Source of the DNA: an uncultured Clostridia bacterium
GTDB lineage: Bacteria; Bacillota; Clostridia; UBA1381
NCBI GenBank assembly: GCA_910585795.1
Contig: CAJUFV010000070.1
Span: 1-7,551 of the forward strand
Direction: 5' to 3'
Length of the DNA stretch: 7,551 nucleotides
The notes under the pieces are model-generated. The model did no database searches. It had not been told where the DNA came from and saw only the letters and a program-made list of their open reading frames with translations. The position numbers and the translations under genes are program-made. Shown piece by piece: positions 1-4,837 of this stretch. Within the stretch, counting starts at the first letter, position 1; every line of letters begins with the position of its first letter.

Positions 1-29
1 AAGAATGAACAGTTTTAACCGTTCATTCT
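1..29 (-). terminator. Probable 3' hairpin/terminator of the HPr gene, cut by window edge
   Basis: A 9-bp perfect inverted repeat (AGAATGAAC at 2-10, GTTCATTCT at 21-29) with a 10-nt loop lies 22 bp past the HPr stop codon. On the minus strand the U-tract would fall before position 1, so it cannot be seen, and the call rests on the stem and its position. A separate 12-bp perfect palindrome (CAGGCATGCCTG, 37-48) sits between the stop codon and this hairpin and could form a further 3' structure. Confidence 0.4.
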
Positions 30-51
30 ATACTTTCAGGCATGCCTGCGT

Positions 52-309
52 CTAAAGATTAGCCTTAAAAAATTCCTCAACAGACCTTGCCGCTTCTTCC
101 TCATCAGGACCTTCAATTTTTACTCTTATAGTATTTCCGCACTTTACCGCCAATCCCATTACAGAAAAGATACGCTTCGCATCACCGCTTTTATCATCCT
201 TTTCAATAGTAATTGAGGATTGATATTTGGCAGCCTCTTTAACAAGCACTCCCGCCGGTCTTGCATGTACCCCCTGAGGGTCTGTTATAGTATAACTGAA
301 TTCCTTCAT
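52..309 (-). CDS. ptsH: HPr family phosphocarrier protein, Arg46 variant
   Basis: This 85-residue protein matches the usual HPr length. HPr is the cytosolic carrier that takes phosphate from PEP via enzyme I onto a histidine and passes it to sugar-specific EIIA proteins of the phosphotransferase system. The active-site motif GVHARPAG is present, with the phosphorylatable histidine at residue 15 and its partner Arg17. In Bacillus HPr the segment KSIMGVMSLG carries Ser46, the target of HPr kinase; aligned here it reads KRIFSVMGLA, so Ser46 is Arg46, and the nearest serine is residue 49, where Bacillus has glycine. The start is well set: AAGGAG (319-324) lies 9 nt before the ATG. The gene stands alone in the window, about 390 bp from cotJC, with no enzyme I or EII gene beside it. 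The family is certain. Whether this is the main PTS HPr or a paralogue is open. Confidence 0.95.
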   Translation of the reverse strand: MKEFSYTITDPQGVHARPAGVLVKEAAKYQSSITIEKDDKSGDAKRIFSVMGLAVKCGNTIRVKIEGPDEEEAARSVEEFFKANL

Positions 310-637
310 TACTCATATCTCCTTACATAGTGTTTTTATTACAGCTTCTTCACTGTCTTACTCTAAAAAATATTATTAGACATAATGGAAATATTTATTC
401 ATGCTGACAGAATTGTGTTTTTATTTTTCTTGTTCTCTGACTCCAAAAAAAATATTGTAGTATATGGCTTTACATCCACTACTACTATTTGTACATAATG
501 TATATAAATTTCATCTTTTATTCTATATCTCAAGCCCCTCCCCTATATATTATATGTATTATTTCCATTGTCCTATTCAGATATTTTAACAGGTGTGCAT
601 TCATTGCGTAGCACTTTAAAATAATATATTATAAAAC
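310..637. other. AT-rich intergenic spacer, no gene seen
   Basis: This stretch between the HPr start and the cotJC terminator is very AT-rich and shows no convincing reading frame with a ribosome binding site. It must hold the HPr promoter on the minus strand, but I found no clear -35/-10 pair at good spacing. A short palindrome (TACAT-A-ATGTA, 492-502) is the only small dyad noticed. Confidence 0.6.
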
Positions 638-686
638 AAAACTGACCTATCCTATTTATAATTATAAAAGACAGGTCAGTTTTTTT
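638..686 (-). terminator. Intrinsic terminator after cotJC, bidirectional in form
   Basis: An 11-bp perfect stem (AAAACTGACCT at 638-648, AGGTCAGTTTT at 673-683) encloses a 24-nt loop. Read on the minus strand it follows the cotJC stop codon at 700-702 by 13 bp and is followed by TTTTGTTTTAT. Read on the plus strand the stem runs into seven or more T residues (680-686), so it could also stop plus-strand transcripts. Confidence 0.85.
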
Positions 687-699
687 ATATAATCATTAA

Positions 700-1134
700 C
701 TAATTACAGCCACAATCTGGTTTCTTTATGCCATTTACATATACTTTTTTATGCTGTAATTTTGACTGCATTTTATCTAATGCTTCACCAAATCTCTGAA
801 AATGTACTATCTCACGCTGACGAAGAAATTTGATTACTTCATTAACGTCAGGGTCATCTGACAATTTTAAAATATTATCATATACAGCTCTTGCCTTTTG
901 CTCTGCTGCCAAATTCTCGTACAAATTGGTAAGTGGGTCACCTGTTACTGCAATCGAAGCAGCATTAAACGGTGAGCCTTGAGAATTTTGGGGGAATACT
1001 GATGCGCCATTATCTGCATAATATTCCCATGAACCCATTTCATTCCACTCTTTTGGAGGCGCATTTTTCGAAAGCTGTGATACAAGCGAACCAACTATCT
1101 CCAAATGAGCAAGTTCTTCAGTACCCACGTCTGA
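700..1134 (-). pseudogene. cotJC: CotJC-type manganese catalase, C-terminal two thirds, 5' part missing
   Basis: The reading frame encodes the C-terminal part of CotJC, a ferritin-like manganese catalase family protein of the spore coat. It begins at Asp-Val-Gly-Thr-Glu-Glu (Asp codon 1129-1131); an in-frame TAA at 1135-1137 lies just upstream. Intact CotJC has roughly 60 more N-terminal residues. Counting from the GTG at 1126-1128, Glu5 and His8 (EELAH), Glu76 (AAEQKA) and His109 (REIVHFQRF) correspond to four of the five metal ligands known in Lactobacillus plantarum manganese catalase (Glu66, His69, Glu148, His181). The E-x2-H pair and the 33-residue spacing of the last two both match. The fifth ligand (Glu35) would be in the missing part. 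The GTG is simply the Val codon of the motif and has no ribosome binding site, so the fragment is not expressed as it stands. The tail ends in PDCGCN. No internal stops or frameshifts are seen, which fits an interrupted gene still under selection better than an old pseudogene. In Bacillus, cotJC is the last gene of a sporulation operon in the mother cell. Confidence 0.85.
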
Positions 1135-1137
1135 TTA
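1095..1137. other. Junction of integrated element and cotJC (candidate att site)
   Basis: On the minus strand, sequence up to about 1132 belongs to the recombinase element, and from the GAC codon at 1129-1131 onward it matches conserved cotJC coding sequence (DVGTEELAHLE). The recombinase frame crosses the junction and stops at 1095-1097, about 12 codons into cotJC in another frame. An abrupt switch from element to a conserved gene motif, right at a large serine recombinase gene, is the layout expected of an attL/attR site. The exact crossover dinucleotide cannot be fixed without the other junction or an uninterrupted relative. Confidence 0.65.
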
Positions 1138-2720
1138 AAAATGACACCCGCCCGCCCCTCCATTAACTCACTGACTACTACCTGCCATTTGTGCGGTAAT
1201 AGGTTTATATAAACATCAAAATGTTGTCTGTCGTATACAACTATTTTCTCTATAAAATTCCGATAAAAGATTTCGTTTATCTCAGTACCATAAAGCATTT
1301 TATGTATATGCTGCTCAATATCCTTTACAGCATTGTCGCAGCTGTAGCTATCCTGTGTTTTATCAGACGCTTTTGATAATACAATTTCAAGCTGTGATAT
1401 TTCCTCTTCATAGCCGTCCTTTTTCTGTCGGTATTCTTCTTTTGATAAAATATCGTTTAGATAAAGGTCAAGTAATTTTTCTTTCTTAGAGTTTAGGTTA
1501 TCAATTTGTCTTTTAATGCTTGCCTTATCAATAGGTTTTTTATGTTCCTGTGTGAAAATTATTTTTAGTACGTCAGATAACCCTTTTATTATTTTTTCTT
1601 TATTTACGTCGATATGTTCTATTACTTTTTGAATAATAATCATAAAATCTTCATCTCGTATGCAAGCGTGAATATCACACCCGATATTATTTCCTGCTGC
1701 GTCTACCTTTGATGTTCCGTAATGCATAGCGTTGTAACAGCTCCAAGCCTTATATTTACTTCCGTCCTTGCGTTTCTTACTGCGCGATACAAATCTGCTT
1801 CCGCAACATCCGCAAACAAGTTTTCCCGATAAAGGATAACGATTACTGTGTTTGCTCTTGATTTCTTCACTTGGCGCTCTTTTGTCAAGTTCTCTTTGCG
1901 CCATATCCCATATCTCTCTTGAAATAATAGGCTCGTGATGATTTTTGATTACTACAAATTCCTCATCTCCTCGATTGTATTTTTTTGTGTGTGTCAAAAA
2001 ATCGGGAGTATATGTCTTTTTCTGTACCAAATCACCAACGTATTTTTCATTTCTTAGTGCGCGTAATATTACCGTATTAGTCCACATTGCATTACCTGTT
2101 ATGGTTTTATAGCCTTCTTCTCGAAGTTCTCTTGCAATCGTGGAAGTTCCCTTGCACTCATTAACATATTTATGAAAAATTAAGCGGACAATTTCAGCCC
2201 CCTCCTCATTTATGTACAACTTTCCATCGTGAACATCATAACCGAGCATATCCCGACCAAAAACAACACCCCTTTCCATTTGCCGTTTTTGTCCCCATTT
2301 AACACGCTCTGATGTTTTTCTGCTTTCCTCCTGCGCGAGTGAAGCCATAATAGTTAAACGCAGCTCACCGTCGGGCGCAAGTGTGTCAATGTTGTCAAGC
2401 ATAAATAAAACACCGACATTTATAGCCTTTAATTCTCTTGTGAATTGAAGCGTATCAACCGTGTTTCGTGCGAAACGGCTAACTTCTTTTGTCAACACCC
2501 TGTCAAATTTACCGAGGTGCGCGTCGGCTATCATTTTATTAAATGCTTTTCTTTTTTTCGTTGTGGTCCCTGTAAGTCCCTCATCTGCGTATATTTCGGT
2601 TAATTCCCAATCGGGATTTCTCTTGATATACTCCTCAAAATAACGCTTTTGACTTTCAAAAGAATTTGCTTGGTCATCTTTATCAGTTGAAACTCTACAA
2701 TATGCAGCTACATTTAGCAT
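1095..2720 (-). CDS. Large serine recombinase (resolvase/invertase N-terminal domain)
   Basis: This 541-residue protein has the full architecture of large serine recombinases, which integrate or excise DNA through a 5'-phosphoserine link. The catalytic domain (about residues 4-150) has the nucleophile Ser11 in YCRVST, with Arg9 beside it, and the SRFAR motif with Arg82 and Arg85. A recombinase domain follows (about 155-265). Next is a zinc ribbon with Cys303, Cys305/306, Cys328 and Cys348 (CGCCGSRF and later cysteines), then a charged helical stretch (about 397-455) typical of the coiled-coil motif that controls synapsis and directionality. The ATG at 2718-2720 is chosen over an upstream TTG (2727-2729) because AAAGGGG (2730-2736) lies 9 nt from the ATG but touches the TTG. 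The last dozen residues (about VLKNLLIWR) are encoded by host cotJC DNA in another frame, so the native C-terminus would differ in the excised circle. The gene lies 58 bp after the 59-residue gene, probably in one transcript. Location within cotJC suggests it acts on that gene; I infer this from position only. Confidence 0.95.
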   Translation of the reverse strand: MLNVAAYCRVSTDKDDQANSFESQKRYFEEYIKRNPDWELTEIYADEGLTGTTTKKRKAFNKMIADAHLGKFDRVLTKEVSRFARNTVDTLQFTRELKAINVGVLFMLDNIDTLAPDGELRLTIMASLAQEESRKTSERVKWGQKRQMERGVVFGRDMLGYDVHDGKLYINEEGAEIVRLIFHKYVNECKGTSTIARELREEGYKTITGNAMWTNTVILRALRNEKYVGDLVQKKTYTPDFLTHTKKYNRGDEEFVVIKNHHEPIISREIWDMAQRELDKRAPSEEIKSKHSNRYPLSGKLVCGCCGSRFVSRSKKRKDGSKYKAWSCYNAMHYGTSKVDAAGNNIGCDIHACIRDEDFMIIIQKVIEHIDVNKEKIIKGLSDVLKIIFTQEHKKPIDKASIKRQIDNLNSKKEKLLDLYLNDILSKEEYRQKKDGYEEEISQLEIVLSKASDKTQDSYSCDNAVKDIEQHIHKMLYGTEINEIFYRNFIEKIVVYDRQHFDVYINLLPHKWQVVVSELMEGRAGVIFNQTWVLKNLLIWR

Positions 2721-2729
2721 TATAATCAA

Positions 2730-2736
2730 CCCCTTT
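2730..2736 (-). promoter_or_regulatory. Ribosome binding site that fixes the serine recombinase start
   Basis: AAAGGGG on the minus strand sits 9 nt before the ATG at 2720. The alternative TTG three codons earlier is directly adjacent to it, which is too close for initiation, so the ATG is preferred. Confidence 0.7.
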
Positions 2737-2778
2737 CACTTATATTTTACTGCATAATAAAAACAAGTGCAAAAAAAA

Positions 2779-2958
2779 TTAACACTGTCTATATTTTTTT
2801 TCAAGATATTGGGCAGCGTTATTATATTGGTTGATATTTATCTTTTTTTCTTCAAGTAGTGTGACAAGTATTATCTTTTGGATACCCCGTGTGATTTCAT
2901 CGTTGCCTGTAAAACCTTCCTCCGGACAAATTACTTTTACGTCATCACTATTTATCAT
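2779..2958 (-). CDS. 59-residue protein upstream of the serine recombinase
   Basis: This small gene starts with ATG (2956-2958) behind a strong GGGAGG (2965-2970, 6 nt spacing) and ends in TAA. The protein is acidic in its N-terminal third (MINSDDVKVICPEEG), then continues TRGIQKIILVTLLEEKKINI and ends in a Tyr- and Lys-rich helix (NAAQYLEKKYRQC). The pattern of a helix followed by LLEEKKIN and a second helix resembles the short two-helix (SHOCT-like) proteins often coded near serine recombinases in Clostridia. I make this comparison from memory of the pattern, not from a search. It has no signal peptide or membrane segment. It lies 58 bp before the recombinase and is probably co-transcribed with it. 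Recombination directionality factors of serine recombinases, such as SprB of the Bacillus SPbeta system, are of similar size and neighbourhood, so that role is a testable guess. The coding call is solid and the function is unknown. Confidence 0.8.
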   Translation of the reverse strand: MINSDDVKVICPEEGFTGNDEITRGIQKIILVTLLEEKKININQYNNAAQYLEKKYRQC

Positions 2959-2970
2959 ACAAAACCTCCC

Positions 2971-3089
2971 GTCTATATATATTTATGTAATAGCTTAATA
3001 GTTTATTAACATCACATATTAAACGGTATGTTCATTATCATCTAATATCTGAAATTAAAATAAATAAGACCTCTATCTTGTTTGAATGT
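2971..3089. other. Leader/promoter region of the recombinase operon, nothing defined
   Basis: This AT-rich stretch lies upstream of the 59-residue gene on the minus strand and should contain its promoter. Several AT-rich hexamers could act as -10 elements, but none has a good -35 at 16-18 bp. Confidence 0.4.
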
Positions 3090-3590
3090 GCAATCAGCCT
3101 CACGATGCGAGTCTGATACAATATTATAAGCAACAACGAATGGCGGCTTGCAAAACCGCGCCATAGGAGTTCCACCTTCCCGGCATACACCCGGACTGTC
3201 ATCTGACGTGCGACGCTTTTAACGCTCAAGTTCGACTTGACAGAAGTATCATTATACCAATATTGAGTTATCGCCGTTCAAGCTGCGACTTGATTCAGAC
3301 GATAAATGTTTCTCGCTCGGCTGTATATACGTCATCCTTGATGATATACTAATGTATATGTAGAAGCTATATACTGTGTCTTGGCGCATCTCGTCAAAGG
3401 CTCGTCAATATCGGAATGTATCCGTTTGCTCTTTATACTGCATCGGCGTTATCTTCCGTGCTTTCTTTGTAACAAAACATTGTAAGTCAGGCATTATCCG
3501 CCTGTTAAAGCACATTTAAAAAATGTGCTTTAACAGATAGATAAAATATCCGTGCGGAGCGTGAAAACGGCAACGCGCTCTGCATGGACT
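3090..3590 (+). ncRNA. Candidate large structured RNA (about 500 nt), class unidentified
   Basis: There is no convincing gene here, but the region is packed with adjacent hairpins. Stems are at 3093-3097/3113-3117 with 3099-3101/3109-3111 (ATCAG-CTC against GAG-CTGAT); 3140-3145/3159-3164 (ATGGCG/CGCCAT); 3180-3183/3191-3194 (CCGG/CCGG); 3226-3230/3236-3240 (TCAAG/CTTGA); 3246-3249/3254-3257; 3268-3273/3300-3305 (TTATCG/CGATAA) enclosing a second TCAAG/CTTGA hairpin at 3278-3293; 3323-3328/3344-3349 with 3333-3336/3340-3343; 3354-3358/3370-3374; 3412-3415/3421-3424; 3440-3446/3456-3461; 3488-3492/3500-3504; 3502-3517/3521-3536; and 3550-3563/3574-3587. The last stem pairs all 14 positions only on the plus strand, where three pairs are G-U; on the minus strand these would be C-A mismatches. 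This points to a plus-strand RNA. An ornate large RNA of the ROOL or GOLLD sort, or an RNA left by a transposon, is possible, but I recognise no signature. No clear promoter or U-tract terminator was found, so the ends are approximate. Confidence 0.5.
3502..3536. repeat. Perfect 16-bp inverted repeat with 3-nt loop
   Basis: CTGTTAAAGCACATTT at 3502-3517 is the exact reverse complement of 3521-3536, separated by AAA. It is the strongest hairpin in the window. Neither side is followed by a run of T, so it is not an ordinary intrinsic terminator. It could be a stem of the candidate RNA, a protein-binding palindrome, or the subterminal hairpin of a transposon remnant. Confidence 0.9.
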
Positions 3591-3797
3591 GAAAGTAAAC
3601 AGGGGGTATATATCGAAATGCTGTTTTCTAACAATAAGATGTTGAAATTTAATTTTGAGCGCAAAAATAAGACGACACAACCTTTAATATGTCGCCAATT
3701 CATCCGAAAACAAAGAGAATATAAATTTTAACTCTTTTGTCTACACTTTATAGGCTATATTGACATACGATTTTTGTGCATTTTTTAATGGGAATTA
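3588..3797. other. AT-rich stretch between the RNA candidate and the promoter, no gene seen
   Basis: No supported gene is present. A short hairpin (CGACA 3673-3677, TGTCG 3690-3694) and the partial dyad at 3626-3646 are the only structures noticed. TTGACA at 3760-3765 lacks a good -10 partner. Confidence 0.5.
3626..3646. repeat. Degenerate copy of the 3828-3853 dyad
   Basis: The sequence reads TTC-T-AACA, then a 6-nt centre, then TGTTGAA, an imperfect version of the palindrome at 3828-3853. Aligned in the same orientation, 3630-3646 matches 3837-3853 at 14 of 17 positions, including ATGTTGAA and the CAATA near the centre. It may be a second recombinase binding site; in AT-rich DNA a chance match is not excluded. 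Confidence 0.3.
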
Positions 3798-3826
3798 TTG
3801 ACAATTATATTTTGTAATGGTATAAT
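3798..3826 (+). promoter_or_regulatory. Consensus extended -10 sigma-A promoter, firing toward the tyrosine recombinase 3' end
   Basis: TTGACA (3798-3803) and TATAAT (3821-3826) are separated by exactly 17 bp, and TGG precedes the -10, giving an extended -10 element. Every key position matches the vegetative consensus. The expected start (about 3832-3834) falls inside the dyad at 3828-3853. Downstream on the plus strand there is no gene, only the antisense of the tyrosine recombinase, so the transcript is either antisense or the promoter belongs to an invertible or mobile segment. Confidence 0.75.
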
Positions 3827-3827
3827 C

Positions 3828-3853
3828 TTCAACATAATCAATATTATGTTGAA
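3828..3853. repeat. Perfect 11-bp dyad overlapping promoter start and recombinase stop codon
   Basis: The arms TTCAACATAAT (3828-3838) and ATTATGTTGAA (3843-3853) are exact reverse complements separated by CAAT. The dyad covers the predicted start of the plus-strand promoter and contains the stop codon (3844-3846) of the tyrosine recombinase. Inverted arms of 9-11 bp around a short centre are what tyrosine recombinases bind at crossover sites. An operator for a repressor is the alternative. No T-run follows, so it is a poor terminator. Confidence 0.75.
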
Positions 3854-4692
3854 TTATCAGAGCAAATGTCGAGTATTAAACCAAGATTTTGAACTCTTTT
3901 GCGATGTACTTCTCCGCTTTCAGCAGTATAAATACGCGTTGTATTTATACTTGTATGTCCGAGAATATCTGCAAGACGAGATATATCCTGATATACTGCA
4001 TAATATACTCTCCCAAAGAGATGGCGTAAATTGTGCGGAAACACTTTACTTGCAAGCACTCCTGCTTTTTCACATAGTTTTTTCATTTCCAACCAAATAT
4101 TACTGCGGTCAATGGGATTTCCTGTTCTTGTAACAAATACCGAACCTTGTTTAATACCATTTGTAAAAGTATATCGCAAGAGCATTTTGCATAATTTTTG
4201 AGGAATAAAAATAACGCGATTTTTCCCCTTGCATTTAATGCTTGCAACACCACTTTTCACTGCATCCACCGTTATATATGCCAATTCGGACACACGGATT
4301 CCGGTAGCACAAATTGTTTGCATGACAAGATACAGACGTGTTTTTCCCTGTTCGTAAGCTGTTTTAAGAAGTATGTCATATTCCGCTTTTGTAAGCTCAC
4401 GATTTGGTTCAATAAATGTGTTTTTTTGAATTTTAAGACTTTTTACCCTGTATTCCGGATGATTTATCCATTCAAAAAATGAATTTAGCGATGATAATAC
4501 TGAATTTACACTTTTAGACGCATATTCACTCTCCAGCAGTTGCTTGTACTCTTGAACAACGGTTTTACTTATTTGTTGCCCGTTAAGCCACTGAGCAAAT
4601 ACAGTTACATCGTGAGTGTACTTCATCACTGTCGCTTTTGACTTCTCCTCTGAAATAAGGTAGCTCTCAAATTCCTTAATTTTTTGTAGCAT
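3844..4692 (-). CDS. Solitary XerC/D-like tyrosine recombinase
   Basis: This 282-residue protein is a complete tyrosine recombinase, which cuts and rejoins DNA through a 3'-phosphotyrosine link. The N-terminal SAM-like core-binding domain (about residues 1-90) has the typical LISEEKSKATVMKYTHDV start. The catalytic domain (about 100-270) carries Arg133 (ATGIRVSEL), the beta-hairpin lysine (Lys155 or Lys157 in CKGKNR), His220 and Arg223 (HNLRH), His246 (LGHTS) and the nucleophile Tyr255 (TTRIYT), so all catalytic residues are in place. There is no arm-binding domain, and the length is close to that of XerC/XerD. The ATG at 4690-4692 is preferred over the preceding TTG, since GGAGGG (4701-4706) lies 8 nt from the ATG. 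The gene has its own promoter, stands behind the ROK terminator, and ends inside a perfect dyad. No phage or conjugation genes are near. A chromosomal XerC or XerD role is unlikely because of the divergent HLFGRVYY motif and the setting; an invertase or mobile-element role is more likely, with target unknown. Confidence 0.93.
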   Translation of the reverse strand: MLQKIKEFESYLISEEKSKATVMKYTHDVTVFAQWLNGQQISKTVVQEYKQLLESEYASKSVNSVLSSLNSFFEWINHPEYRVKSLKIQKNTFIEPNRELTKAEYDILLKTAYEQGKTRLYLVMQTICATGIRVSELAYITVDAVKSGVASIKCKGKNRVIFIPQKLCKMLLRYTFTNGIKQGSVFVTRTGNPIDRSNIWLEMKKLCEKAGVLASKVFPHNLRHLFGRVYYAVYQDISRLADILGHTSINTTRIYTAESGEVHRKRVQNLGLILDICSDNST

Positions 4693-4700
4693 CAATAATT

Positions 4701-4741
4701 CCCTCCATAACCATTATACACTATTTTTTTTAATCTGTCAT
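4701..4741 (-). promoter_or_regulatory. Promoter and closely coupled ribosome binding site of the tyrosine recombinase
   Basis: On the minus strand ATGACA (4736-4741) and TATAAT (4713-4718) are 17 bp apart, with a run of eight A residues in the spacer. The predicted start is around 4704-4708, right at the GGAGGG ribosome binding site (4701-4706). The mRNA leader would therefore be only about 12-17 nt. The same site supports the ATG at 4692 as the start. Confidence 0.75.
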
Positions 4742-4761
4742 TCATGATAAAAATGAGTATA

Positions 4762-4808
4762 AAAAATAAGGCGCATTATAAATATTTTCCCATTTCATAA
4801 TGCGCTTT
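4762..4808 (-). terminator. Intrinsic terminator of the ROK kinase gene
   Basis: A 12-bp stem with one G-T pair (arms 4768-4779 and 4797-4808, core GCGCATTAT/ATAATGCGC) and a 17-nt loop lies 29 bp past the ROK stop codon. On the minus strand it is followed by TTATTTTTTA. It separates the sugar genes from the tyrosine recombinase. Confidence 0.8.
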
Positions 4809-4837
4809 ATATCTCTTATTAAATTTTTACTTATGTG

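Noticed and set aside
700..1128. Complete small protein starting at the GTG at 1126-1128
   Set aside because: The GTG is the Val codon of the conserved DVGTEE motif and has no ribosome binding site; the frame is a 5'-truncated cotJC.
2727..2729. TTG as start of the serine recombinase
   Set aside because: It touches the ribosome binding site, whereas the ATG three codons later is at the right distance.
3038..3229. Minus-strand 63-codon frame in the hairpin-rich region
   Set aside because: No ribosome binding site and no recognisable motif, and it lies across several RNA-like stems; most likely a chance frame.
3226..3293. CRISPR-like repeat based on the two TCAAG/CTTGA hairpins
   Set aside because: Only two short, non-identical copies, no regular spacers and no cas genes.
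3090..3590. Group I or group II intron, RNase P RNA or tmRNA
   Set aside because: I looked for a group II domain V, group I core sequences and the conserved ends of tmRNA and RNase P RNA on both strands and saw none.
3618..3731. Plus-strand 37-codon frame (starting MLFSNNK) behind AGGGGG
   Set aside because: The G-run is 12 nt from the ATG, the product is short, basic and unrecognised, and it spans the degenerate dyad. Not enough to call a gene.
3798..4133. Plus-strand 111-codon frame beginning inside the -35 element
   Set aside because: It begins within the promoter and runs antisense to the tyrosine recombinase; the product has no family-like features.
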